Positions 16,162 to 24,656 of a DNA stretch of 64,000 bases are shown here, piece by piece. The translations under genes were made by a program, and so were the position numbers. Position 1 is the stretch's first letter; each line of letters opens with the position of its first letter. Below the pieces are notes generated by a model, which had not been told where the DNA came from, searched no databases, and saw nothing but the letters and a program-made list of their open reading frames with translations. This DNA is from Chloroherpetonaceae bacterium (lineage in GTDB: Bacteria; Bacteroidota; Chlorobiia; Chlorobiales; Chloroherpetonaceae), in NCBI GenBank assembly GCA_028277445.1, contig JANQGG010000021.1, positions 1 through 64,000 of the forward strand, read 5' to 3'.

Positions 16162-18024
16162 ATGGCATACATCTTTAAAGGGAAATTGTTGGCTGCAATT
16201 TGTCCCGATTGCGTTGAAGTTGTTTCTAATGTAACAGTCAGGTTATACCGGCTGCGTGATGACCAGAATAGTGCTGAGCTAGCCACTGCTGAAGCTAAAG
16301 ATACATTTAGCATCCTAACCGATGAGCAGGTAAAAGCCAAGAAAAAATACCTGATTGCCGAAACGAAAACTGACGATGAAGGTCGGTACAGTTTTACTCT
16401 GGGTAAGAAACAAAAGTATGAAGGCGAGCCTTTTGAAATTGATGTTTATATCGAAAAAGCGCCTCATCAAAAGGATAGCGATAAAAAGCCGGAACCGATT
16501 CAATTTACAATTACAACACTGCAACCGCAGTGGCGAAGAACGCCAAATGGATTTGTAGCTCATTGGGATTATACTATTCCTTCAAGGTTTTGGTGTTATA
16601 TTCGTGCCAAACTTGGCGCTTGGGTAATCTGTGGTTATGTGTATGATTGTCGTACAAAACCTCCAACGCCTATTGGTGGTGTAAAAGTCATTGCGTTTGA
16701 TAGAGACTGGCTGCAGGACGACGAATTGGGCTTGGCCTTTACGGATAGCAATGGCAAGTTTCGAATAGATTACACCATTTCGGATTTTGAAAAAACGCCA
16801 TTTACACCAATCATTAATGTTGAATGCACACCCGGCCCGGATGTTTATTTTAGAATTGAAGCTTATGATGGAACTCTCCTACTGGAAGAGCCAAAGTCGA
16901 GAGGCCGGGACGCCGACCGCGAAAATGTTGGCCCGTGTTTTTGTGTGAAACTTTGCGTTGAAGAGCCTGTAGGCCCTCCCGGTGAAAATCCATTTTTCAC
17001 ACATGTTGGGGATTTTAATATCGCAAGCGACATTAGCGCTGCAACGGGTTTGACCAATAAGCAAAAATTCGGGCATGGCGGCCCTGATTTTGGATTTTTC
17101 AGTACCATTAAGTTTAAGGGGTATTGCCCAAAAACACCCTTTGGCAGCACATTGCCATTGCATTACCGTTTTTTGTATGTTCATCCCGACGATCCTGGCA
17201 ACGAAATTCCTGTAACAGGCAATCTTGTCCCTGGAACCACAGCTACCACAGGTATGGTAGTTGGCGCAAGAGTTTTACCATGGGATACGCTTGGTACAGG
17301 CATTCAAAACACATTTCAGGATGTGATCATTCAACGCAGTGGTACAGCTTCAGCGCCTGATAGCTTGCCAACGCCGCCTACAGTTCCACCCGGAACGCCT
17401 TGGGGTCCGCCGCCGCCGCACATTTTAATCCCTGATGCAGATGGATGGATTCGGGTCGATCAAAGTCCAAATTTGCTGGATAATGGTTTTTATGGCACAC
17501 TAATGGGCTTTCGTTCGCATGTCGCGCAGCCGGGCGGCACACCGCCATTACCGGGAGCAGGAAACGATCCGGCGCCGGTTCAGGAAAATGGAAAAATCTT
17601 GAAAATTATTTTTGAAACAACTACCGATCCAACCAATCCGGCATTATTCCAACGCCAGATTTCACAAGCCCATATTTTAGTCAACAATTGGGTTGAAGTA
17701 CGGCAGTTGGATATCAAACAATTTTCAATAGGTTCTGCCGGTTCATGTACGGGTTTGACGTCCGATCTCAACATTCTTTATACGGCTGATCACGAGCTGA
17801 TGAGAGATTGGAAAGTAACCATTAATTCAGCAGCTACCTTCACGGTGCCTCCGCCGCCATTACCTAGTGGAGTAGGCCCGCGAGGTGGATTTGGTGATCG
17901 GTATATCGATATTTCATCCTGGCCAAGCTGTTCGTATAGAGTATGGCTGACCACCCAACGTGCTTTAACAACCGGCGAAGTGGATGATGATGCCGATAGC
18001 ACACTTGTAACATTTTGCAAGTAA
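16162..18024 (+). CDS. Large protein with transthyretin-like/carboxypeptidase-regulatory domains
   Basis: 620 aa, AAGGAG eight bases before the ATG. Two Ig-like beta domains at the N-terminus: residues ~1-115 (FKGKLLAAICPDCVEVVSNV) and ~145-270, the latter with VICGYVYDCRTKPPTPIGGV, KVIAFDRDWLQDDELG and TDSNGKFRIDY, the pattern of transthyretin-like/carboxypeptidase regulatory folds. The C-terminal ~340 residues have a Pro-rich stretch (SLPTPPTVPPGTPWGPPPPH) and further strands. No signal peptide. The cytoplasmic start and extracellular-style domains do not match, suggesting non-classical export. It ends in a clear terminator. Function unknown. Confidence 0.8.
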   Translation: MAYIFKGKLLAAICPDCVEVVSNVTVRLYRLRDDQNSAELATAEAKDTFSILTDEQVKAKKKYLIAETKTDDEGRYSFTLGKKQKYEGEPFEIDVYIEKAPHQKDSDKKPEPIQFTITTLQPQWRRTPNGFVAHWDYTIPSRFWCYIRAKLGAWVICGYVYDCRTKPPTPIGGVKVIAFDRDWLQDDELGLAFTDSNGKFRIDYTISDFEKTPFTPIINVECTPGPDVYFRIEAYDGTLLLEEPKSRGRDADRENVGPCFCVKLCVEEPVGPPGENPFFTHVGDFNIASDISAATGLTNKQKFGHGGPDFGFFSTIKFKGYCPKTPFGSTLPLHYRFLYVHPDDPGNEIPVTGNLVPGTTATTGMVVGARVLPWDTLGTGIQNTFQDVIIQRSGTASAPDSLPTPPTVPPGTPWGPPPPHILIPDADGWIRVDQSPNLLDNGFYGTLMGFRSHVAQPGGTPPLPGAGNDPAPVQENGKILKIIFETTTDPTNPALFQRQISQAHILVNNWVEVRQLDIKQFSIGSAGSCTGLTSDLNILYTADHELMRDWKVTINSAATFTVPPPPLPSGVGPRGGFGDRYIDISSWPSCSYRVWLTTQRALTTGEVDDDADSTLVTFCK

Positions 18025-18052
18025 CATTACACAGACACAAACAATGAACATT

Positions 18053-18087
18053 ATGGCAGGAGCTTTTTAAGGCTTCTGCCATTTTTT
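18053..18087 (+). terminator. Rho-independent terminator
   Basis: atggcaggagct pairs with ggcttctgccat (two G-U pairs) across a tttttaa loop, followed by six T residues, 29 bases after the transthyretin-like gene. The convergent flavoprotein gene ends at 18110, so the hairpin may serve both. Confidence 0.8.
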
Positions 18088-18109
18088 ATAGTTCTCTTTT
18101 GATCAGTAA

Positions 18110-19435
18110 TTATTTTTCACTTAAAAATTTTACCGCGCTTTTCCCAGCCAGCCATCCGGTTGAATAGGCTGCCTGTAGATTGTACCCGCCTATTTCCCCG
18201 GCATAGTCCAAGAGTTCCCCACACAAATACAAGCCGTTTAAAATCCTTGACGCCATAGTTTTTGGATTAACTTCGTTTAACCTAACCCCGCCGGCCGATA
18301 TTTCACCCTGTTCCAATGGAAGCGATTTTACCTTCCCCAACCGAAACAATTTTAAAGCATTGATAAGTTGATGACGATCAGATTTTGTGAGTTGGTTTAA
18401 CGGCTTTTTGGGTTCAATCTTGCTTTGTTTGAGAATATGATCCACTAATCTTTGTGGATAAACCGGTTCTCGCGTTTGCCCTTGAGCATAGATGTATGAA
18501 AAGGTTTTCAACAGTGATTTGATTTGCAGATGCGGTGATTTTAAAGCCTGATGACAAATTTCAGCATCCAATGCCTCTCTGTGTATGGCCGGAAAAAAAT
18601 CAACATATAATTCAATAACAGAGGCGTATGGATCAAGCAATCCGATGTCCGTAGAAAGCGACAGCGCCGCTGGGCCGGTGACGCCCTTGTGTGAAAACAG
18701 AAGATCGCCGGTTCGTGAAACGGTTTTTTCCCCTTGTTGTGCTAATAATGACACGTATCGACATGATAGTCCAACCTGAGCTTGTTTTGGAACAGGTGAG
18801 AGAAAAATGGATGATAATGCCGCTGTTGGCGTTTGGATGTTGTGACCGAGATGCTTGGCGAATTTCAACCCATCTCCGGTCGAACCGGTTTGTGGGTAAG
18901 ATATGCCCCCGGTAGAAAGTATAAGCGTGCGTGAAATAAACTGGTCGGTTTGGGTTTGCAGTGTAAATAACCCTTCGTAGTGTTTTACACCGGTGATCTT
19001 CTGAGAAAACTCAAGTGAGCATTGGGTTTCTTGAAGCGCTTGTTCGAAAGCCTGAAGAACATCGTTTGACCGGTTTGATGTTGGAAAAACACAACCATCA
19101 GTTCTGTGATAAGTGGAAACGCCGAATTTGTTTAACAAAGAAAGTACATCCTGGTTTGTAAATTCATAAAATGCCGGCCTTAAAAACCGGGCATGGCTTT
19201 GGTTCAAAAACCCTTTGGTTAATAAGTCTTGAACCTCTCCACGGTGGGTGATATTGCACTTTCCACCACCTGAAATAAGGATTTTTTTTCCAAAACGTGC
19301 ATTTTGTTCGAGAAGTTTAACCTTTAGTTTTCTTGAGTTTGGGACAATTTTAGTGGCATGATCCGCACCTAACGCTGCAAACATTCCCGCAGGGCCGCCG
19401 CCAACGATGATGATATCAAAAACAGATTTTTTCAA
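18110..19435 (-). CDS. HI0933-like flavoprotein (BaiN/RdsA family, NAD(P)/FAD-dependent oxidoreductase)
   Basis: 441 aa, starting at a TTG. The dinucleotide fold IIIVGGGPAGMFAALGA is at the N-terminus; GKKILISGGGKCNIT near residue 50 is diagnostic for the HI0933/YhiN family; TLILSTGGISYPQTGSTGDG and the C-terminal GLYLCGELLDYAGEIGGYNL complete the FAD-binding parts. Length matches the family. Physiological substrates are not established for most members. It is alone on its strand and divergent from hemN. Confidence 0.92.
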   Translation of the reverse strand: MKKSVFDIIIVGGGPAGMFAALGADHATKIVPNSRKLKVKLLEQNARFGKKILISGGGKCNITHRGEVQDLLTKGFLNQSHARFLRPAFYEFTNQDVLSLLNKFGVSTYHRTDGCVFPTSNRSNDVLQAFEQALQETQCSLEFSQKITGVKHYEGLFTLQTQTDQFISRTLILSTGGISYPQTGSTGDGLKFAKHLGHNIQTPTAALSSIFLSPVPKQAQVGLSCRYVSLLAQQGEKTVSRTGDLLFSHKGVTGPAALSLSTDIGLLDPYASVIELYVDFFPAIHREALDAEICHQALKSPHLQIKSLLKTFSYIYAQGQTREPVYPQRLVDHILKQSKIEPKKPLNQLTKSDRHQLINALKLFRLGKVKSLPLEQGEISAGGVRLNEVNPKTMASRILNGLYLCGELLDYAGEIGGYNLQAAYSTGWLAGKSAVKFLSEK

Positions 19436-19593
19436 CAGAAAGATTTGAGGTTATAAATAAACGTGTTAATTGTTAAATCCACTTAGTTTTGATAACTTCA
19501 AGAACCAATATCTACTTCGCATTACGCTTGCTTTTATAAGTACTTCAGGCGGCGGTATGGTTGCATGAACTCTTTAAATAAACGATTATTAAG

Positions 19594-21000
19594 ATGGCAA
19601 ACAAGCTCACTAAGACCGAATTACTGAGAAAATATAGTAACCCCGGCCCACGTTATACCAGTTATCCCACTGTGCCATATTGGGATAAAACAGGCATTAC
19701 CGAATCGCAATGGAAAGACTCGCTGGTCTATTCAATGGAAGAGAGCAACGAAACGAAAGGGATCAGCTTGTATATTCATATGCCGTATTGCGACTCCAAG
19801 TGCTATTTCTGTGGTTGTAACAGCATTGTTACTGATGATCACAGCGTAGAGCAACCGTATATTGATGCGCTCATCACAGAGTGGCAGATGGTGTGCGACA
19901 TGCTGCCGTTTCCACCCAAAATCAAAGAAATTCACGTGGGTGGCGGAACGCCGACATTTTTTAGTATTGAAAGCTTCACAAGGTTGTTTGAACGAATTTT
20001 TGCCACCTCCAGCATTGCCGAAGGCACAGAGTTTAGTTTTGAAGGCAACCCAAAAAACACCAGCCGCGAGCAGCTTCAGAAATTTTATGAGCTTGGTTTC
20101 CGCAGAATGAGTTTTGGTATTCAGGATTTTGATCCGCATGTACAAAAAATTATCAATCGTGTACAGCCGCACAAAATGGTGGTTAAAGTGGTTGATCTGG
20201 CCAGGGAAATTGGCTATAACTCTGTAAATATGGACTTGGTGTATGGCCTGCCGAAGCAAACTATCGAAACCATTAAAGGGACGGTTGAAAAAGTAAAAGA
20301 GATCCGCCCGGATCGTTTGGCATTTTATGCCTATGGCCACAACCCGCATATGTACCCTGAGCAGCAGCGTTTCAAAAAGGAAGATTTGCCGGAAGGCGAA
20401 GAAAAACAAATTTTGTATGAATTGGGTAAAGAAATGCTCGAAGAGAGTGATTACGAAGAGATCGGCATGGATCATTTTGCCTTGAAAACCGATTCTCTGG
20501 CACTGGCTGCGCACAACAAAACCCTGCATCGTAACTTCATGGGTTATACCACAACCACTACTCAGGTCATGATTGCCCTGGGAGCTTCTTCGATCAGTGA
20601 CTCTTGGTACGCGTTTATCCAGAATACCAAAGATCCTGATGAATACATGGAAGCCATGTCTAAAGGTACCTTGCCGATTATTCGCGGGCATCTATTAAAC
20701 CGGGAAGATTTAATCATGCGCCGTCATATTTTGAATGTCATGTGCCTTTTTGAAACGTCGTGGGAAAATGAAAGCATGGATTGCGAGGAAATGGAAAGCG
20801 TGGTTCGCCGTCTGCGACCATTGGAAGATGATGGCTTGGTGATTTTGGACGATAAGAAAGTTACCGTGCCGCCTCTGGGTGTGCCTTATGTACGCAATAT
20901 TTGCATGGCATTTGACGCTCATCTGTGGCGCTCCGACTCACTTTCAAAAGCGTACAATGTCTCTAAAAACGCTCAAATGATCGCTACGCAGACTTCTTAA
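19594..21000 (+). CDS. hemN: Oxygen-independent coproporphyrinogen III oxidase (HemN), radical SAM
   Basis: 468 aa. It converts coproporphyrinogen III to protoporphyrinogen IX without oxygen in heme/chlorophyll synthesis. NPGPRYTSYPTVPYWD is the HemN-specific N-terminus; Cys66, Cys70 and Cys73 in YCDSKCYFCGC bind the 4Fe-4S cluster; VGGGTPTFFS binds SAM. The C-terminal HemN domain (HILNVMCLFETSW, LEDDGLVIL) is present, which separates true HemN from the shorter HemW/YggW group. Cytoplasmic, apparently single-gene transcript. The extra Cys75 is also usual in this family. Confidence 0.93.
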   Translation: MANKLTKTELLRKYSNPGPRYTSYPTVPYWDKTGITESQWKDSLVYSMEESNETKGISLYIHMPYCDSKCYFCGCNSIVTDDHSVEQPYIDALITEWQMVCDMLPFPPKIKEIHVGGGTPTFFSIESFTRLFERIFATSSIAEGTEFSFEGNPKNTSREQLQKFYELGFRRMSFGIQDFDPHVQKIINRVQPHKMVVKVVDLAREIGYNSVNMDLVYGLPKQTIETIKGTVEKVKEIRPDRLAFYAYGHNPHMYPEQQRFKKEDLPEGEEKQILYELGKEMLEESDYEEIGMDHFALKTDSLALAAHNKTLHRNFMGYTTTTTQVMIALGASSISDSWYAFIQNTKDPDEYMEAMSKGTLPIIRGHLLNREDLIMRRHILNVMCLFETSWENESMDCEEMESVVRRLRPLEDDGLVILDDKKVTVPPLGVPYVRNICMAFDAHLWRSDSLSKAYNVSKNAQMIATQTS

Positions 21001-21039
21001 TGATAGTTCGTAATTATTGTTGTCTGACATAATACATCA

Positions 21040-21065
21040 TAGAGACGTCATGCATGGCGTCTCTA
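21040..21065. repeat. Palindrome of the RAYT/REP-associated type
   Basis: tagagacgtcatgcatggcg followed by tctcta is a near-perfect palindrome (one mismatched pair). Palindromes of the form agagacg...cgtctct are typical of the short dispersed elements mobilised by RAYT-type transposases, and a RAYT scrap begins right here. Confidence 0.7.
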
Positions 21066-21307
21066 CAAATAACAACCAAAATCAATTTGATCCGCAATCT
21101 AAAAATCTGGCATCGGTAATTCGTGGGTTTAAATCTGCGGTTACTATGAATGCCAAGAAAATTAGTCCTGAATTTGACTGGCAAAAAGGGTATTACGAGC
21201 ACATCATTCGAGATGAAGAATCATATCGCGCGATCTCAGAATATATTCAGCATAATCCACTAGAATGGCAATATGATAAACTAAATCCGGGAAACTATAA
21301 TTTTTAA
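21066..21307 (+). pseudogene. C-terminal remnant of a RAYT (REP-associated Y1) transposase
   Basis: About 80 codons match the C-terminal half of Y1-type REP-associated transposases: QFDPQSKNLASVIRGFKSAV, WQKGYYEHIIRDEESY and ISEYIQHNPLEWQYDK. The HUH motif and most of the catalytic N-terminal domain are missing; the reading frame is open backwards only into the palindrome at 21040-21065. It cannot be active. It may be what is left of an element that entered next to hemN. Confidence 0.85.
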
Positions 21308-21376
21308 AAGCATCTTGAATATTAGATGACCATTTTGTGTCTAACTAAAGTAGTTTACAAGTTTTAATAGATTAAT

Positions 21377-21409
21377 AAAAACCACTGGACTAGGTTCAGT
21401 GGTTTTTTT
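21377..21409 (+). terminator. Probable terminator
   Basis: aaaaccactg / cagtggtttt stem with a nine-base loop and a run of seven T residues, 375 bases after hemN and 70 bases after the transposase scrap. The rest of 21308-21607 holds no gene. Confidence 0.7.
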
Positions 21410-21607
21410 GTTATAATCGGCAGAAATTTTTAGGGGCATATTAAATCAGATATTTATTTGGGTTTACACTTTGCTTAATATAAATGTAGTCGAAATAATT
21501 TACTGTTTCCGAAATAATTACAAAGTTACGCTCAACCGGAGTTGTATTTTCTCTGACTTTAGAATGATATTGGTTTTATTTATCCTTTAAAGTTATACGG
21601 TCTCTTA

Positions 21608-22906
21608 TTATCTAAAAGCAAATTCTTCGTCATAAATGTCAGTCATTTTAACACCCTTTTGAACGAGTTGTTTCATTAGGCTTTTTTTCAAAGGTTCCGG
21701 TCCACAAATGAAAAAAGCTTTCTTATCTAAGTCTTCAGTATTTAGCTTATCAATTGTTAGAAAACCATTTTCATTAGATTGCCAAATTGAAAACTCAAAG
21801 TTCGGATTATCTTTAGCAATCTCCATCAATTCATCTTTGTAAACGGCTTCTGATTCGCTATTAACGCTCCAAAATAATTTCACATGGCGAGCGCTAATAT
21901 CTTTTGCCAATGATAAAAATGGAGTAATGCCTATACCTCCTGCTATCCATACTTGTTCTTTTTCCTTAGCATATTTGCTGGAAAAAACGCCATAAGGCCC
22001 TTCTATGATGGCAGTATCGTCAACGGACAGGTTTTTTATTTTGGCTGTGTAATCGCCAAGATTCTTTATGGTAATTCTAAGATTTTCGTTCAAGGGGTGG
22101 CTACTTATTGTGAATGGGTGTTGCTCTTTTTTACTTATTTGGGGCAATGTAAAGAATGCAAATTGACCTGCCTGAAATTTTAACGCCTTATCTTTTGGTT
22201 TCAACAGAATTTCAGTTATATCAGCGCTTAGTGATTTTATTGAAACAATGCCATAGGTTAGTTTCTTATTAAACAGACCGAACAGGAACGCCCTATAAAA
22301 CCATGCTCCAATTCCTATAAACGACATTCCGAAAACATATATTCTGGTAATAGGAAGTTCCTTAATAAGGCTATTTACCATTATGCCATGAATTATTGCA
22401 AGCACGTAGAAAATGCCCATTAGTTTATGGAAATTTAACCATCTGGAATAGGGGATTTTTCTTTTTAAGGGCGGGGCTGCTGAAACAATTACCCCAATTA
22501 AAATTAATATCATGGCATAAAAGCCCATCGGTTTTCCGGGAGTAAATGCTGTAAGATCGCGTGGAACGAAAATAAAATGGGCGATAATTAAAACAGTAGC
22601 GATTATTGCTGAACGCCTGTGTATAAGATACATTTTATCTAACCCACCAAATATCTTTTCAACCCATTTCGCGCGAGTAGCCATTAAAAAATTAGCTGCA
22701 AAAACTGTTACAACCCACGAAGACAATACTTCTCCAAATATTCTTGAAAAATTAAACCAGTTTTCATTGGTCATTTCACCAAATAGCAGGGTATCAGATG
22801 ATACTTCTGTGAAACTGCCGTTATAGAAATACAAATCGATCGCCCAAAAAATTAGATGAATACCGACAATTATTGGAAAATATATTTCCTGTTTTAATCT
22901 TCTCAT
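21608..22906 (-). CDS. Ferric reductase-like transmembrane flavoprotein (ferredoxin reductase family)
   Basis: 432 aa. Residues ~1-220 hold about six membrane helices with conserved histidines for two b hemes (LIHRRSAIIATVLIIAHFIF, FHKLMGIFYVLAIIHGI). Residues ~225-330 form the FAD domain (FQAGQFAFFTL, HPFTISSHPLN), and ~330-432 the NAD(P) domain (WIAGGIGITPFLSLAKD, KAFFICGPEPLKKSLM). It resembles NADPH-oxidase/FRE proteins, which pass electrons across the membrane to an external acceptor such as ferric iron. The acceptor here is unknown. Decayed regulator and small-protein genes lie just upstream. Confidence 0.9.
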   Translation of the reverse strand: MRRLKQEIYFPIIVGIHLIFWAIDLYFYNGSFTEVSSDTLLFGEMTNENWFNFSRIFGEVLSSWVVTVFAANFLMATRAKWVEKIFGGLDKMYLIHRRSAIIATVLIIAHFIFVPRDLTAFTPGKPMGFYAMILILIGVIVSAAPPLKRKIPYSRWLNFHKLMGIFYVLAIIHGIMVNSLIKELPITRIYVFGMSFIGIGAWFYRAFLFGLFNKKLTYGIVSIKSLSADITEILLKPKDKALKFQAGQFAFFTLPQISKKEQHPFTISSHPLNENLRITIKNLGDYTAKIKNLSVDDTAIIEGPYGVFSSKYAKEKEQVWIAGGIGITPFLSLAKDISARHVKLFWSVNSESEAVYKDELMEIAKDNPNFEFSIWQSNENGFLTIDKLNTEDLDKKAFFICGPEPLKKSLMKQLVQKGVKMTDIYDEEFAFR

Positions 22907-22917
22907 GATATTATTAA

Positions 22918-23103
22918 TTATTGATTATGCTTAAACAGGCCAAACCAACCAAACCAAAAAACTTCTACCTCAAACACTTTGAAAGTAGCCAGGTTGTTTT
23001 TGTAAAATGGGAATGAATCATACAATGAGTTTATTTCATCAATTGAATCAGCATGAACAAAAAACACAGAAGCGTTTTTTTTATTTGAAATAGTTTTAAA
23101 ATC
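22918..23103 (-). pseudogene. Truncated small protein, 3' part only
   Basis: A frame of about 60 codons contains NASVFFVHADSIDEINSLYD and ends FGWFGLFKHNQ; an in-frame TAG just upstream and no start codon show that the 5' half is lost. It resembles the end of a ferredoxin-fold (YCII/dimeric alpha-beta barrel-like) protein, but the match is loose. It lies directly upstream of, and co-directional with, the ferric-reductase-like gene. Confidence 0.4.
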
Positions 23104-23134
23104 TACCTACAAAACTATTTCCTCTGAATAAACT

Positions 23135-23740
23135 TTAATTGTATAAATCGGTCGTTTTGTTTTTTAAAAAGGTCCTTGGGGTTTTACCAGTGTGTTTCTT
23201 TATTTCATGGATAAAATGTGATTGGCCGAAGCATTCATTTTCGGGGTAAAGTTTGTCATCACGAATATGGAAATATGAGGAGTAACATTTTTGAACGTTT
23301 CAAATAAGTTTTCAGAGAAACTCGAATATATTTGATTTGATATTTCTTCAAGTGTAATGTTACCATTGGCGGCATAAAGTAGCAGAGATAATTGGAGTTT
23401 TTTGCTTTTATTGATTTAATGGAACAATTTAATTGTTTCAACAATATTTCTAAAATTTCAAATTTTCAATTTATGAACATTCAGAAAGTCAGGCATTAAA
23501 TCTTTATGTAGCATCAAAATTGAAGCAATCTCATAATGGAAAATATATTCGGATGCTAATAGTTTGAATTTTATTCTATATAAAACTGACTTTGGTGAAT
23601 GCGAGAATGGTAAATTCACTTGTCCATAATCCCTTCATAAAGAATGCAATTAACTTTTTTGTTGATAAAGGAATATCAGTTTGAAATAACTATCTGGAAT
23701 TATGGTATAAGTTATAACTTCATTACTGATGTTCTCATAT
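23135..23740 (-). pseudogene. Decayed AraC-family transcriptional regulator
   Basis: Pieces of an AraC protein can be read in different frames on the minus strand. Near 23135-23250 they are CFGQSHFIHEIKKHTGKTPR, the second helix-turn-helix and its signature end. Near 23270-23410 they are LLLYAANGNITLEEISNQIY, the first helix-turn-helix. Near 23480-23620 there is an upstream part with KLLASEYIFHYEIASILMLH. Several frameshifts and missing segments separate them. The stretch 23740-24060 is A+T-rich without other recognisable genes. The intact gene may once have controlled the neighbouring ferric-reductase-like gene. Confidence 0.7.
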
Positions 23741-24061
23741 TCCCAATAAATATGCACAAAATCATCTAATTTGATTTAGTTACAAATATCATATTTGTTA
23801 TTATCTCATTCAGGTAAATAGGTCATTTCATTATGTTTTTAGCACAGTACGATAATTTTTTTACCAGAAAGTTTCCTAAAATATTTCCGTAGATTTCAAT
23901 GCTTTAATTTTGAGGACTAAGGTTTAGAAAAATTAAGCAAGCAAAATATGTATATCAACTTTAAACCTAAAATTCCCCAAATGATTTTTAGTGAGAGATT
24001 TTTTTTCTTCGTAAAAACTCGTTTTATATTAGTCCTAGTACGTAATAAACAAAGAAAGAGC

Positions 24062-24301
24062 ATGATGGAGCAAATTTTTGATAGAATTACGATTGATGAT
24101 GAGCTTTGCGGAGGTAAACCTACGATAAGGGGTATGCGTATCACTGTTCAAACTGTTCTGGAGTTTTTGTTCAATGATACAACAGAGGAGGATATTTTAA
24201 AACAATATCCTGTTTTGGAGTCTGAGGATATTAAAGCCTGCAAGAGGTTTGCAATTGAATTGATGAATAAAACTTACAAGATCAAAGAAATTGCAGCATA
24301 A
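24062..24301 (+). CDS. DUF433-family antitoxin
   Basis: 79 aa from one of two adjacent ATGs (24062/24065). The core FDRITIDDELCGGKPTIRGM, followed by RITVQTVLEFL and TEEDILKQYPVLESEDIKA, is the DUF433 signature. DUF433 proteins carry a winged helix-like DNA-binding fold and are regularly paired with a PIN-like DUF5615 protein, as here. It presumably neutralises the next gene product and represses the operon. Confidence 0.9.
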   Translation: MMEQIFDRITIDDELCGGKPTIRGMRITVQTVLEFLFNDTTEEDILKQYPVLESEDIKACKRFAIELMNKTYKIKEIAA

Positions 24302-24305
24302 GCCA

Positions 24306-24647
24306 ATGACTAACTATTTAATCGATGTAAACCTACCTTACTATTTTAGTCTCTGGAATTCCTCAAATTATCATCATCAAATCGATATAAATCCTTTGGC
24401 GAAAGACAGGGAAATATGGGAATATGCTAAAAATAACAAGCTAACAATCATCACTAAAGATAGCGATTTCTCCAACCGAATTTTATTTAAAGAACCTCCA
24501 CCAAAAGTTATTCATATAAAAATTGGCAATGTGAATATGAAAGAATTTCATCTTCTTATTGCGAAGTGTTGGGGTGAAGTCGTTTTATTAAGCCAATCTC
24601 ACAAATTGGTTAATGTGTATAGAGATAAAATTCAAGCAGTACAATAA
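24306..24647 (+). CDS. DUF5615 PIN-like toxin
   Basis: 113 aa from ATG 24306, four bases after the antitoxin stop. The N-terminal acidic pair region YLIDVNLPYYF, the central DREIWEYAKNNKLTIITKDSDF and the HIKIGNVNMKEFH strand are typical of DUF5615, a PIN-like family thought to be RNases. Acidic residues Asp6, Asp54-type (TKDSDF) and the aspartates in DRE would form the metal site. Toxicity is not shown by sequence alone. Confidence 0.87.
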   Translation: MTNYLIDVNLPYYFSLWNSSNYHHQIDINPLAKDREIWEYAKNNKLTIITKDSDFSNRILFKEPPPKVIHIKIGNVNMKEFHLLIAKCWGEVVLLSQSHKLVNVYRDKIQAVQ

Positions 24648-24656
24648 TTAAAAGCG

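Noticed and set aside
19732-20691. 319-codon minus-strand frame opposite hemN
   Set aside because: Antisense shadow of a conserved radical SAM gene; His/Phe-rich composition typical of reverse reading.
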